From Gemmatimonadales bacterium (GTDB lineage Bacteria > Gemmatimonadota > Gemmatimonadetes > Palauibacterales > Palauibacteraceae), in NCBI GenBank assembly GCA_009840115.1, contig VXOJ01000047.1, positions 1 to 47,406 of the forward strand: a DNA stretch of 47,406 nt, in the 5' to 3' direction. Position 1 is the first letter of the stretch. Each line of letters starts with the position of its first letter. The notes under the pieces are model-generated. The model ran no database searches. It was not told the origin of the DNA and was given only the letters and a program-made list of their open reading frames with translations. Position numbers and translations under genes: made by a program. Below, one piece after another: positions 1 to 9,234 of the stretch.

Positions 1-2
1 GT

Positions 3-482
3 GGGGGAGGGGGCGGGGCCGATCCCCAGAATCGGCTGCGGAACGCGGCCGACTCACGATACCGGCTGCAGAGTTTCGACGAGAATCCGGATCCGGGGGA
101 TCCCGGGTTGCGGGGAGGCGGCCCGTGGACGCTCGCGTTGACCTACTCGCTCCAGCGCGGCCGGGAGGAGCAGAGTGCGCAGGACCGGCAGTCGCTCAAC
201 GCCGTCCTCTCCCTCAATCCGTCACCGAGCTGGCGTCTCGCCTGGCGCACGACGTACAACCTCACCAACAAGGAATTCGGCGAGCACCTCATCACGCTCG
301 ACCGCGCCCTGCACCGCTGGATCGCGACCTTCATGTTCGCCCGCTCGCCGAACGGGAACTTCATCTTCCAGATGAGCGTCAGCCTCCAGGACGCACCCGA
401 TCTCAAGTTCGACTACGACCAGCAGTCGCAGGACGGCCAGGGCGGTTTCGGTGCCGGCGGTTTGGGCTCCGGGCGCTTTTGA
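3..482 (+). CDS. C-terminal part of a putative LPS-assembly (LptD-like) outer-membrane protein, cut by left edge
   Basis: The frame is open from the first bases of the window, so this is the 3' end of a longer gene; the first internal start (TTG at 108) has no reason to be used. About 159 residues are visible. They are amphipathic beta-strand-like, with alternating polar and aromatic residues such as TLALTYSL, RWIATFMFAR and FIFQMSVSL. They end in a DLKFDYDQ segment and a Gly-rich tail finishing in Arg-Phe. A terminal aromatic residue after a beta-rich segment is typical of outer-membrane barrels. The 'LHRW...P.GN..F...PDLKFDYD' pattern resembles the C-terminus of LptD-like proteins annotated in Gemmatimonadota; this is a family recollection, not a search. 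If correct, it exports lipopolysaccharide to the cell surface. Another large barrel is possible. The stop at 480-482 lies 64 bases before the prenyl synthase start. Confidence 0.55.
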   Translation, partial: GGGGGADPQNRLRNAADSRYRLQSFDENPDPGDPGLRGGGPWTLALTYSLQRGREEQSAQDRQSLNAVLSLNPSPSWRLAWRTTYNLTNKEFGEHLITLDRALHRWIATFMFARSPNGNFIFQMSVSLQDAPDLKFDYDQQSQDGQGGFGAGGLGSGRF

Positions 483-546
483 CATTCTTCGCGGGGCTCC
501 CGACATTCCCGTGCACTTCATGCGCGGCTCGCGCGCCGAGGAGGGT

Positions 547-1533
547 ATGCTCCCGACCACCGCCATCGATCTGGAACAAGTCCGCCTGCCCATAGCGGAT
601 CGGCTCTTTGCCGTGGAGCACGAGCTCCGCGGGATGGTGCCATCGGGATTCGAGGCGCTCGACGAGGTGGGCGACTACCTGTTCGCGCGCTCCGGGAAGC
701 TCCTCCGGCCCACGCTGCTCCTCCTCGCCGACGGCGTGGGAGGGCGCCCCTCCCCGGATGCCGTGAAGCTGGGGGCCATCGTCGAATTGCTGCATGTCGC
801 GACCCTCGTGCACGATGATGCGGTCGATCACTCGGCGAGGCGACGAGGCCGGCCCACGGTGAACCACCGCTGGACGCACCAGGTCGCGATCATCGCGGGA
901 GACTACCTCTATTCGCGGGCGGTCATCGAGGTCGTCGCCCTCGGCAGCCTCGAACAGGTCGCCCTCCTCGCCGATACGGCGAACCGCATGACGATCGGCG
1001 AAATGCGACAGCTCGTACTCCACGATGGCCTCGACTTCACGCGTGAGGACTACGAGAGGCTGTGCGAACACAAGACGGCGTCTCTGATGTCCGCGGCGTG
1101 CGAACTCGGGACCCTGTCGGGAGCGCCGCAATACCGGGCCGCCCTCCGCGCGTACGGCCATCATCTGGGCATGGCGTTTCAGATCGTCGACGATCTGCTC
1201 GACTATTCGTCGTCGACTCGCGTGATGGGCAAGCCGCGCGGGCAGGATCTGCAGGAACACAAGGTGACGTTGCCCCTGATCGCCGCTCTGCCCAAGATGG
1301 AATGGGGGGAGCGGCGCGCCGTCGAAGCGCTTTTTGCGGACCCGGCGCCCTCTCCCGAAGCCGTGCAGGAGATCGTGGATCTCGTCGAAGCGCACGGAGG
1401 TGTGGAGACGGCCCGCGAGGAGGCGCGGTCGCGGGCGGATCGGGCACGGGATCAGCTCCGGCGGCTGCCGGCGGGTCCGTGCCTCGAGGCGCTGAGCCTC
1501 GCGGTGGATTACGTCGTCGAGAGAGTACGGTAG
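547..1533 (+). CDS. Polyprenyl diphosphate synthase (all-trans, menaquinone side chain type)
   Basis: This is a 328-residue member of the trans-prenyltransferase family, which condenses isopentenyl diphosphate onto an allylic primer to make a long polyprenyl diphosphate. The first aspartate-rich motif is DDAVD at residues 90-94 after LVH, and the second is DDLLD at 215-219. The GKLLRP motif near residue 50 corresponds to the substrate-binding GGKRxRP. The length matches the octaprenyl/heptaprenyl synthases rather than short GGPP synthases, but chain length cannot be read reliably. The frame is open further upstream (ATGs at 451 and 520), but ATG 547 has a good Shine-Dalgarno stretch (gaggag) four bases upstream and avoids overlap with the preceding gene. 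Since menA, menD and menE lie in the same window, the product is likely the menaquinone side chain. The small membrane gene follows four bases after the stop. Confidence 0.9.
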   Translation: MLPTTAIDLEQVRLPIADRLFAVEHELRGMVPSGFEALDEVGDYLFARSGKLLRPTLLLLADGVGGRPSPDAVKLGAIVELLHVATLVHDDAVDHSARRRGRPTVNHRWTHQVAIIAGDYLYSRAVIEVVALGSLEQVALLADTANRMTIGEMRQLVLHDGLDFTREDYERLCEHKTASLMSAACELGTLSGAPQYRAALRAYGHHLGMAFQIVDDLLDYSSSTRVMGKPRGQDLQEHKVTLPLIAALPKMEWGERRAVEALFADPAPSPEAVQEIVDLVEAHGGVETAREEARSRADRARDQLRRLPAGPCLEALSLAVDYVVERVR

Positions 1534-1536
1534 CGA

Positions 1537-1818
1537 GTGAACTTCGGAAGCCGACGCCATCGTTCCCCGATACGCCTGGTCCTCATCATAGCGGGGGGAT
1601 TCGTGCTCGGGGGGCTGCTCACCGAACTCGCGACGGTTACGTTGCCCCCGTCAGCGGCGCGTCAGTTCTTCATCACAACGGTCGCGGCTTCACTGCAGCC
1701 GCTTGCATTCGATCTCAAGGTGCTCGCGTTCACGCTGGGGCCGATCGTCCTGCGCCTGAATGTGTTGAGCGTCGTCGGGGTCGTGCTCGTCGCCTGGTTC
1801 GCCCGGTCGCTTCTGTGA
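1537..1818 (+). CDS. Small two-helix membrane protein, DUF4321-like
   Basis: This 93-residue protein starts at GTG 1537, just after the prenyl synthase stop. A short basic N-terminus (RRHRSPIR) precedes a hydrophobic helix at about residues 12-33, containing GGFVLGGLLTEL. A mid-section follows, then a second hydrophobic segment at about 68-90 ending in WFARSLL. The 'GG.xLGGLL...' helix, the length and the position upstream of tatA resemble the DUF4321 family as annotated in Gemmatimonadota and Firmicutes. That assignment rests on recollection of the family pattern. No catalytic motif is visible and no function is known. The basic N-terminus predicts a cytoplasmic N-terminus. The gene is probably co-transcribed with its neighbours. 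Confidence 0.65.
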   Translation: MNFGSRRHRSPIRLVLIIAGGFVLGGLLTELATVTLPPSAARQFFITTVAASLQPLAFDLKVLAFTLGPIVLRLNVLSVVGVVLVAWFARSLL

Positions 1819-1857
1819 CCGGGAGGCGGGCGATGAGCCACAACCAAGGAGTCTGAG

Positions 1858-2100
1858 ATGTTCGGTCTGAGCCCATGGGAGTTGTTGCTCGTATTCCTCG
1901 CTATTCTGCTCCTCTTCGGCGCGAAGCGGCTTCCCGAGATCGGGAGTTCCCTGGGCCGCGGGATCCGGGAGTTCAAGGGCTCGATCAAGGAGGTCGAGGG
2001 CGATGTGCGGGCCGAGATCACCGGCGACACCGCGCCTCCATCGGCCGCCTCCGCCACCCAGGAGACTGCGCAGGCCCGCCCCGCGAATTCGGAAAACTAG
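1858..2100 (+). CDS. tatA: Sec-independent (Tat) protein translocase subunit TatA/E
   Basis: An 80-residue protein with textbook TatA architecture. A very short N-terminal segment (MFGLSPWELL) leads into one transmembrane helix at about residues 8-20. The FGAKRLPEIG hinge follows, then an amphipathic helix (about 28-50) and a charged, Ala/Pro-rich unstructured tail. TatA multimers form the pore through which folded proteins, usually carrying twin-arginine signal peptides, cross the cytoplasmic membrane. The FG-K-LPE motif is diagnostic; TatB would be longer. No tatB or tatC is present in the window, so the partners must be elsewhere. An 'aaggagtctgag' Shine-Dalgarno lies upstream of ATG 1858. 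A strong GC hairpin begins directly after the stop. Confidence 0.93.
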   Translation: MFGLSPWELLLVFLAILLLFGAKRLPEIGSSLGRGIREFKGSIKEVEGDVRAEITGDTAPPSAASATQETAQARPANSEN

Positions 2101-2121
2101 CGCCGGGCGGTCGGCCCGGCG
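2101..2121 (+). terminator. GC hairpin after tatA, possible terminator between convergent genes
   Basis: A perfect 8-bp inverted repeat (CGCCGGGC at 2101-2108, GCCCGGCG at 2114-2121) with a 5-base loop begins one base after the tatA stop. It lies between tatA (plus) and the convergent ppiD-like gene (minus, stop at 2156). No T-run follows on either strand, so it is not a canonical intrinsic terminator. It could still stabilise 3' ends or act with Rho. Confidence 0.45.
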
Positions 2122-2155
2122 GGTCGTCAAGCGGCTCGGGATCGGAGGTCGGGGA

Positions 2156-3997
2156 TCAGAAGCCCGGGATCATGGGCTGGGCTTCCTGCTGCAGGAGGAG
2201 CCTCTCCCGGTGATCCTCGACGACCGTGTCTTCGCGAAGCGCAACCAGCCACTTCTGCACGTACTGCTGGGAACGCTCGAAGCCCAGCTGTCCCACCACG
2301 GCGTCCCGGACCTCCTCGAACGCTTCCCGTGTAGCCTCTTCACGCTCGAGAACCTCCACGACGACCACCGCATCTCCGGCATCGAGGGCCCCGCTGAGTT
2401 CGCCGACATCGGCCCCGAATCCGAAGCCGACCGCCTCGGTGCCCTGGCCGAGTCCCGGGACGAAATCGCCCCGGCGGAATGAAACGGTCTCTTCGGCCGA
2501 CCAACCGAGTGCCTCCGCCGCCTCGTCGAGCGTACCTCCGGCCGTGACCGCGTCAAGCAGGCCGGCGGCCAGTTCCGCCGCGCGTTCCTTCTTCTTCTCC
2601 ACGAGCAGCTCCGCGCGAATCCCGACCGCGGCTTCGTCGAAGGGAATCGTGCTCTCGTCCCGCCGCCCCAGGAGTTCGACCAGATGGAAGCCCGCCGGGT
2701 TCTCGAACGAATCGGACAGGTCTCCGATCTCGCTCTCGGGGCCGAGGGCCCACTCCCTCGCCACGCCCAGCTGGCCGGCGCCCGGAATGAAGTCCACGCC
2801 GTCCAGCAACTGCACATCGGCGCGAAGCGTCACGCCCAGCGAGTCGGCGGCGGTCGTGAGGTCCGTGCGCAGGGCGAGGTCCTCCAGGTCGTCGAGGAGC
2901 GTGAACACCGAATCCTCGGTCGCGCCGGAAATCTCGAACGGAACGTAGATCTGGCGCAGCGCCAGAGAGTCCGCGGTGCGCTCGTCGACCTGCAGGACGT
3001 GCAGTCCGAACGGCGTCTCGACCGGATCCGTGACCTGTCCCAGGGGGGCGTCCGCGGCCGCCTCGGTCAGGCGCGGGTCGAAGGCGGCTGTCGGACGCTT
3101 GCCCATGAAGCCCCCCTCCGCGCCGGAGATGGAGTCTGCGGATTCCGCCATCGCCACCTCCGCGAAATCCTCGCCTCCCCGGACGCGGTCCGCGAGGGCG
3201 GCGGCCCGTTCGCGGGCGGCGAGCGAGTCGGCGACGGAAGGCCGGAGCGACATGCTGACCATGTTCACGCGGGCGCTGGCGGGCCGGATGAGGTCGTCCA
3301 CGCGTTCGTCATAGACCTGCCGGATTTCGTCCTCCGAAACCGAGACCTGCGAATCCGCCACGGCCAGGGCGGGGTCGATCCGTACGAAGCGGACGCGGGC
3401 CTGTTCGTTCGTGTCCCGATAGAACCGCCACGCCTCTTCCTCGGATACGTAAATGCCGCTCTGGACGAGCGTTTGCAGCTTCGCGCGCGGAAGGATCGAG
3501 CGGTAGTAGCCCTCGATCTGCAGCAGTTGCGTCTCATCCGTCGCCGGGTCCGTGAAGAACCGGCGGTACTTGTCGATGTCGAACTGCCCGTCCGTCTGGA
3601 AGCCGGGGTAGCTCAACATCTCCTGCGGCGGCTGCGTAAAGAACGCCTGCCGAACCTCCGCATCGGTCACGCTGACGCCCAGCCGGTCCAGCTCCGCCTG
3701 GATCAGCGTCGCGCTGATCAGGCTCTCCCATGCCTGTTCGGTCACGACGCGCACATCCTCGTCCGTCATGCCGCGGTCGGCCGCGCGGTTCACCGCAAGC
3801 TGGTTCTGGAGGAAGATGTTCCACTCGTTGTAGCGGATGTCCTGGCCTCCGACCTGCCCCACGACGGGGTTGATCTGCCCGCCGAGGTTCCCTCCCTGCA
3901 TCGCGTTGATCCCGTCGAACACCAGCCAGCCCACGAAGGCCGCAGCCATGATGCCCATCACGAGGCTCGCGCTGCCGCGCATCTTCCGCATGAACAT
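2156..3997 (-). CDS. Membrane-anchored periplasmic peptidyl-prolyl isomerase / foldase (PpiD/SurA-like)
   Basis: From ATG 3997 the protein has 613 residues, close to the length of PpiD. A short basic start (MRKMRG) precedes a single transmembrane helix at about residues 10-30. A SurA-type N-terminal chaperone region follows (about 45-235), containing GQDIRYNEW and LIQAELDRLGV. A parvulin (PpiC) rotamase domain spans about 240-340, with GEDFAEVAMAES, GGFMGKR and TPFGLHVLQV. A further degenerate parvulin-like segment lies towards the C-terminus. Family members fold or escort proteins emerging from the Sec translocon towards the outer membrane. The frame is open upstream to 4318, but that part is Arg-rich and overlaps the divergent gene, so the start just before the helix is preferred; ATG 3991 is an alternative. 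Neither has a clear Shine-Dalgarno. The gene is convergent with tatA. Confidence 0.85.
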   Translation of the reverse strand: MFMRKMRGSASLVMGIMAAAFVGWLVFDGINAMQGGNLGGQINPVVGQVGGQDIRYNEWNIFLQNQLAVNRAADRGMTDEDVRVVTEQAWESLISATLIQAELDRLGVSVTDAEVRQAFFTQPPQEMLSYPGFQTDGQFDIDKYRRFFTDPATDETQLLQIEGYYRSILPRAKLQTLVQSGIYVSEEEAWRFYRDTNEQARVRFVRIDPALAVADSQVSVSEDEIRQVYDERVDDLIRPASARVNMVSMSLRPSVADSLAARERAAALADRVRGGEDFAEVAMAESADSISGAEGGFMGKRPTAAFDPRLTEAAADAPLGQVTDPVETPFGLHVLQVDERTADSLALRQIYVPFEISGATEDSVFTLLDDLEDLALRTDLTTAADSLGVTLRADVQLLDGVDFIPGAGQLGVAREWALGPESEIGDLSDSFENPAGFHLVELLGRRDESTIPFDEAAVGIRAELLVEKKKERAAELAAGLLDAVTAGGTLDEAAEALGWSAEETVSFRRGDFVPGLGQGTEAVGFGFGADVGELSGALDAGDAVVVVEVLEREEATREAFEEVRDAVVGQLGFERSQQYVQKWLVALREDTVVEDHRERLLLQQEAQPMIPGF

Positions 3998-4142
3998 GAG
4001 ACGCCGAACCCACCTTGTCGTCTTGAATCGAGTCGCCCGAACGCGGCCGCGCCGGGGCCGGAAACGCAGCTCGAAAACGTACGCCGGCCGCGCGTTGCGG
4101 GCAACGAAAGGCGGGAGCCCCGCCGCATTCCCGGGGCGTTCG

Positions 4143-4172
4143 TTGACAACCGAAAAAAACGGTCGGTATGTT
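4143..4172 (+). promoter_or_regulatory. Sigma-70-like promoter with an inverted repeat in the spacer
   Basis: A perfect -35 hexamer (TTGACA, 4143-4148) is followed after 18 bases by TATGTT (4167-4172), in an otherwise very G+C-rich sequence. The spacer contains ACCG-AAAAAAA-CGGT (4149-4163), a 4-bp inverted repeat around a seven-A tract, suitable for a small repressor dimer or for spacer bending. Transcription would start near 4179 and run into the TPR gene and the aroQ-pepP-efp-accBC run. Expression from this site has not been shown. Confidence 0.6.
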
Positions 4173-4244
4173 GCCGCGGACCGGGTCGAAAGGCCCGAAC
4201 CTGCCGCTTTCGACACCGCACTGATTTCTCCCTGCGAAAAACCT

Positions 4245-5009
4245 GTGGCCGCAGAAGACCGGACCGTGGAGATCGAACAACTCCTGAGCCGCGCCGAACA
4301 AGAGCCCCGGACCCACACGTTCGTGCGCCTCGCCGACCTCTACCGGCAGGCGGGAGAACACGAACGCGCCCTGGGCGTGATCCGGGATGGCCTGAGAGAA
4401 CACCCGTACTATCTGGACGCGCGCCTGCTCCACGCCCGCGTGCTGCTCGAACTCGGTCGCGACGAGGTCGCGCGGGTCGAGTTCGAACACATCCTCTCGC
4501 TGGATCCGGCGAACCCTCTCGCCTGCATGGCGCTGGGCGTCGAGCGCGTCGAGACGCGCGGTTCCGACGGCCCCGATCCGGCGGACGATTGGCTGGAGGC
4601 GCTCGAGGACGCGTGGCGGAGCGACGGCGCGGACGCACGGCCCGCTCCGGCGGGCGGCCAGGCGGGCGCTCCCGCCGTGTCGCCGAAAGGAATCGAGACC
4701 TCGACGCTGGCCGGGCTGTACGCGAGCCAGGGCCTCTTCGACCGCGCGATCGGCGTGTACGAGCAGATGCTTTCCCGCGATCCGGACAACGCCGATCTCT
4801 CCGCCGCGCTCGCGGCGGTGCGTCGCCGCGCGGAGGAGGCGGGCGGACCGCCCTCCGGTCGCCCCGCGGCCGCCTCGAGCGGAGCGCCGCGGGATGTCCC
4901 GCCCGCGGAGGACGGGGCGGAGTCGGCGGCCCCGGCCGCCGCCGAGGAGTCGATCGGCGAACAGCTTCGCCGGATCCTCGATGGCGAAGCTCCCGCAAGA
5001 CCGGACTGA
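4245..5009 (+). CDS. Tetratricopeptide-repeat protein
   Basis: About 254 residues from GTG 4245, or 247 from GTG 4266, which has a weak 'agaag' upstream. The start is uncertain because the frame stays open back to 3837 through sequence that is clearly not coding. The N-terminal third contains TPR-type helices (about residues 12-90): LADLYRQAGEHERAL, ARVLLELGRDEVAR and FEHILSLDPANPLA. A linker rich in Ala, Gly and Pro follows. Another TPR unit lies at about 150-185 (LAGLYASQGLFDRAI, YEQMLSRDPDNADL), before a low-complexity Ala/Pro/Glu tail. TPRs mediate protein-protein contacts; the partner is unknown. No signal peptide is visible, so it is probably cytoplasmic. It is the first gene behind the promoter at 4143 and overlaps aroQ by 29 bases. 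Confidence 0.75.
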   Translation: MAAEDRTVEIEQLLSRAEQEPRTHTFVRLADLYRQAGEHERALGVIRDGLREHPYYLDARLLHARVLLELGRDEVARVEFEHILSLDPANPLACMALGVERVETRGSDGPDPADDWLEALEDAWRSDGADARPAPAGGQAGAPAVSPKGIETSTLAGLYASQGLFDRAIGVYEQMLSRDPDNADLSAALAAVRRRAEEAGGPPSGRPAAASSGAPRDVPPAEDGAESAAPAAAEESIGEQLRRILDGEAPARPD

Positions 5010-5481
5010 GCGGGTGCGCGAACCCATCCGCATCGGGGTCCTGAACGGGCCGAACCTCAATCTCCTCGGGCGCCGCGAACCCCACCACTACGGCACGCAG
5101 ACGCTGGCCGAGATCGAGTCGCTCCTCCGCGACCGGGCGGGCGCGGACGACGTCTCGCTCGTGTTCTTCCAGTCCAATGACGAAGGCGAGATCGTGGACT
5201 GGGTGCAGGCGAACACCGCCTCGGTGCATGCGTGGCTCGTGAACGCGGCCGCCCTCACCCACACGAGCGTGGCGCTGCGGGACGCTCTCGCGGGCTCCGA
5301 CCGCCCCTTCGTCGAGGTCCACCTCTCGAACGTGTTCGCCCGCGAGTCGTTCCGGCACACGTCACTCCTCTCCGACCTCGCGATCGGCGTCATCGCCGGA
5401 TTCCGCGCCTCCAGCTACCTGTTCGGTCTCGATGCGCTCGTCCAGCATCTTCGCGGGGGCGCCGAGGCGGGAGCGGAGTGA
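4981..5481 (+). CDS. aroQ: Type II 3-dehydroquinate dehydratase
   Basis: A 166-residue protein of the type II dehydroquinase family, which converts 3-dehydroquinate to 3-dehydroshikimate in the shikimate pathway. Visible signatures are LNGPNLNLLGRRE with the catalytic tyrosine in HHYG (Y37), QSNDEGE, ALTHTSVALRDAL and the EVHLSN segment with the catalytic histidine. The usual NPGAYTHTS appears here as NAAALTHTS, so Pro and Tyr are replaced; these are not the catalytic residues. ATG 4981 overlaps the TPR gene; GTG 5014, just after the TPR stop, would give 155 residues, nearer the family's usual 145-150. The stop overlaps the next start as GTGA. The order aroQ, Xaa-Pro peptidase, efp, accB, accC resembles the arrangement around efp in Bacillus, so this is conserved synteny. 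Confidence 0.93.
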   Translation: MAKLPQDRTERVREPIRIGVLNGPNLNLLGRREPHHYGTQTLAEIESLLRDRAGADDVSLVFFQSNDEGEIVDWVQANTASVHAWLVNAAALTHTSVALRDALAGSDRPFVEVHLSNVFARESFRHTSLLSDLAIGVIAGFRASSYLFGLDALVQHLRGGAEAGAE

Positions 5482-6563
5482 CGGCGCCGGGAACGCGGCG
5501 CGGTCGGCTCGAAGCGACGACGGAGGCCGCCGGGCGCCGGTCGGTCCTCGTGACCGCCCGATCCAGCGTCCGCTACCTGAGCGGGTTCACGGGTTCCGCC
5601 GGAGCCCTGTGGATCCCCCTCGAGGGTCCGCCCGTGCTCGTCACCGACTTTCGCTACGAGGAGCAGGTGGGCTTCGAGGTGGCGGATCCGATCCGCACCC
5701 ATATCGGCCGCGAGGGGTGGATCCGCGGCGTCGCCGACGTGGCGGCGGACGCCCGGGGCCCCATCGCGTTCGAAGCCGAGAGCCTCACGATCGCCGACCA
5801 CGAGTCCCTCCACGGCATGCTCCCGGATATCGTCTTCGTCCCGCTCCGCGATCTCATCGGGACGTTGCGGCGGGTGAAGACGCGCGACGAGGTGGAGGCC
5901 ATCGAACGGGCGGTCGCGGTGGCAGAGGCTGCGTTCAGCCGGTTGCTGTCGAGCATGGAGTGGGCCGCCGCGCCGAGCGAGCGCGAGATCGCGACCGCGC
6001 TCGAAATGGAACTCCGCCGCGGAGGCTCGGACCCGCTCCCCTTCGACCCCATCGTCGCGGCGGGAGAACGCTCCGCGCTTCCGCACGCGACGCCCACGGA
6101 CCGGCGCGTCGAGCCGGGCGATCTCCTCCTCATCGACTTCGGCGCCCGCGTGGACGGCTACTGCAGCGACATCACGCGCACTCTCGTGCGGGGGACGCCG
6201 GAGCCCTGGCAGGCGGCCCTTCACGAGCAGGTGCTCGAAGCGCAGACGACGGCGCGCGAGACGGTCGGCAACGGGGTCGCGTGCCGGGATGTGGACCGCG
6301 CCGTGCGGGCGACGTTCGCGCGCCACGACATGGACGGCTTCTTCGGCCACGGCACGGGCCACGGGATCGGACTCGACGTGCACGAGGGCCCCAGTCTCTC
6401 GTCCCGCTCGGAAGACGTCCTCGAGCCCGGAAACGTGGTGACAGTGGAACCGGGCTTGTATCTTCCCGGACGCGGCGGCGTGCGCATCGAGGATGATGTG
6501 CGGATAGGGGAGGCCGGTGCCCGCACGCTGACCCGCCTTCCACGCGCCCTCGTCCGGCTCTAG
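5478..6563 (+). CDS. Xaa-Pro aminopeptidase/dipeptidase (M24 family)
   Basis: A 361-residue metallopeptidase of the pita-bread (M24) fold, predicted to remove N-terminal residues ahead of proline using two metal ions. The five metal ligands are visible: D220 (LLLIDFG), D231 (YCSDITRT), H295 (GHGTGHGIG), E324 (VTVEPGLY) and E338 (VRIEDD). The first 125 residues form the creatinase-type N-terminal domain, with VRYLSGFTGSAG and LVTDFRYEEQ. Start GTG 5478 overlaps the aroQ stop by four bases and has a 'cgggag' Shine-Dalgarno. The open frame further upstream lies inside aroQ and is rejected. Whether it is an aminopeptidase P or a prolidase cannot be told from these motifs. It is cytoplasmic, with no signal peptide. 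Confidence 0.9.
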   Translation: MTAPGTRRGRLEATTEAAGRRSVLVTARSSVRYLSGFTGSAGALWIPLEGPPVLVTDFRYEEQVGFEVADPIRTHIGREGWIRGVADVAADARGPIAFEAESLTIADHESLHGMLPDIVFVPLRDLIGTLRRVKTRDEVEAIERAVAVAEAAFSRLLSSMEWAAAPSEREIATALEMELRRGGSDPLPFDPIVAAGERSALPHATPTDRRVEPGDLLLIDFGARVDGYCSDITRTLVRGTPEPWQAALHEQVLEAQTTARETVGNGVACRDVDRAVRATFARHDMDGFFGHGTGHGIGLDVHEGPSLSSRSEDVLEPGNVVTVEPGLYLPGRGGVRIEDDVRIGEAGARTLTRLPRALVRL

Positions 6564-6575
6564 CTATCGGGTACC

Positions 6576-7139
6576 ATGGCAGATACTTCGGATTTTCGTC
6601 GAGGGATGGTGATCGAGCTCAACGGCACCCTCTACTCGATCACCTACTTCCAGCACGTGAAACCGGGAAAGGGCGGGGCCTTCGTCCGCACGAAGCTGAA
6701 GGACGTGATGGAGGGAGGCGTGATCGACAAGACCTTCCGCGCCGGCGAGAAGGTCCGGGAGGTGCGCCTGGAACGGCGGCCCGTGCAGTACACCTATACG
6801 GACGGCCACCTGTACTACTTCATGAACATGGAAACCTTCGAGCAGATTCCGATGTCGGAAGATCAGATCGGAGAGGACCAGCTCCAGTACCTGGAGGAGA
6901 ACATGGAGTGCCAGAGCCTCAACCGTGACGGGGTCGTGCTCGCGATCGAACTGCCGCAGTTCGTCGAGTTGGAGATCGTCGAGACGGACCCCGGCGTGCG
7001 GGGGGACACGGCCCAGGGCGGAACGAAGCCGGCCCGGCTGGCGGCCGGCGCCGTGATCCAGGTGCCGCTCTTCCTCGAGACCGGCGATGTGGTGCGCGTC
7101 GACAGGACGGAAAACAAGTACATCACGCGGGTAACCTGA
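6576..7139 (+). CDS. efp: Translation elongation factor P
   Basis: A 187-residue protein, the normal EF-P length. It has three beta-barrel domains. The N-terminal KOW-like domain carries the tip loop KPGKGGAF with the lysine at residue 32, where EF-P is commonly modified. The central region has [19 protein letters not shown], and the C-terminal OB domain ends in [22 protein letters not shown] binds between the ribosomal P and E sites and relieves stalling at polyproline stretches. No epmA/epmB-type or rhamnosyl (earP) modification gene is visible nearby, and the tip is Lys rather than Arg, which argues against EarP-type modification. It sits 12 bases after the peptidase and two bases before accB. 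Confidence 0.97.
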   Translation: MADTSDFRRGMVIELNGTLYSITYFQHVKPGKGGAFVRTKLKDVMEGGVIDKTFRAGEKVREVRLERRPVQYTYTDGHLYYFMNMETFEQIPMSEDQIGEDQLQYLEENMECQSLNRDGVVLAIELPQFVELEIVETDPGVRGDTAQGGTKPARLAAGAVIQVPLFLETGDVVRVDRTENKYITRVT

Positions 7140-7141
7140 CC

Positions 7142-7621
7142 ATGGACTTGGACTGGCTGAAGGGACTCATCGAGTTGGTCGAGGACTCGGGCGTGGACGG
7201 CCTCGACATCGAGCTTGTGGGCTCGGACACGGGCGACCCGACCCGGGTTCGGATCCGGAAGTCCCCGCGCCTGGCGGCTGCCGCGGCCGTGCCCGCGGCG
7301 GCGGCCGGAGGCCTGGAGGTCGCGCCGGCACCGGCCGCCGCGCCCGCCTCCCCGCCGGCGGAGACGGCGCCCGCGTCCGGGCTGTTCGAGGTGCTCTCGC
7401 CCATGGTCGGCACCTTTTACCGGGCGCCGGCGGCCGGCGCCGACCCCTTCGTATCCGTGGGGGACCGGGTGGAGGCCGGCCAGACGCTCTGCATCCTCGA
7501 GGCGATGAAGCTCATGAACGAGCTCCAGTCGGACGTCGCGGGCGTCGTGCAGGAGATCGCGGTCGAGAACGCCGAGCCGGTGGAGTACGGCGCGCTGCTC
7601 TTCCGTATCGAGCCCGACTGA
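7142..7621 (+). CDS. accB: Biotin carboxyl carrier protein of acetyl-CoA carboxylase
   Basis: A 159-residue BCCP. The N-terminal 45 residues ([22 protein letters not shown]) are the typical AccB lead. An Ala/Pro-rich flexible linker (about 50-80) follows, then the biotinyl domain (about 82-159) with the EAMKLMNE motif. Biotin would be attached to K124. [16 protein letters not shown] is the usual thumb-containing region. The protein carries carboxybiotin from AccC to the carboxyltransferase, making malonyl-CoA for fatty acid synthesis. It is followed 16 bases later by accC; accA and accD are not in the window. Confidence 0.97.
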   Translation: MDLDWLKGLIELVEDSGVDGLDIELVGSDTGDPTRVRIRKSPRLAAAAAVPAAAAGGLEVAPAPAAAPASPPAETAPASGLFEVLSPMVGTFYRAPAAGADPFVSVGDRVEAGQTLCILEAMKLMNELQSDVAGVVQEIAVENAEPVEYGALLFRIEPD

Positions 7622-7637
7622 AGCCGCGGCCGGACGC

Positions 7638-8981
<1,344 letters not shown>

Positions 8982-9060
8982 GCGGCGATCGCCCGCGCGC
9001 GCGATCGATGTGTCGTGGCCTCCCGAAGGTCGATCCCACGCGTGGCGAGGGCGCGTGAGC

Positions 9061-9234
9061 ATGGACGACGCGTGGTGCGCGGGCCATCTTGCAGGGCGGC
9101 TGGCCGGCCGGGCGCGACGCGCGATCGGCCGGAGCGCGGACCTGGCGGTTTGCGCGGGGCCGGATGATTTCGAGGTCGTGCCGGTCCGGCGGGACGGCGC
9201 CCTTGTTGGCTGTCGGGGCGGGGAGGATGCGTGA
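9061..9234 (+). CDS. Possible small ORF upstream of ftsK, 57 residues, function unknown
   Basis: The 252-base gap between accC and ftsK contains this small frame from ATG 9061; an in-frame GTG at 9010 would lengthen it to 74 residues. Its TGA (9232-9234) overlaps the ftsK ATG as TGATG, the arrangement expected for translational coupling. Third positions are mostly G or C, as in neighbouring genes. The product is Ala/Arg/Gly-rich with three Cys and no recognisable domain or membrane helix. No convincing Shine-Dalgarno precedes it. It may simply be a chance frame in G+C-rich DNA. Confidence 0.3.
   Translation: MDDAWCAGHLAGRLAGRARRAIGRSADLAVCAGPDDFEVVPVRRDGALVGCRGGEDA

Noticed and set aside
2684..5044. 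A 786-codon plus-strand frame across ppiD and the TPR gene
   Set aside because: It crosses the promoter region and overlaps two genes in better frames; composition is Arg-rich and featureless.
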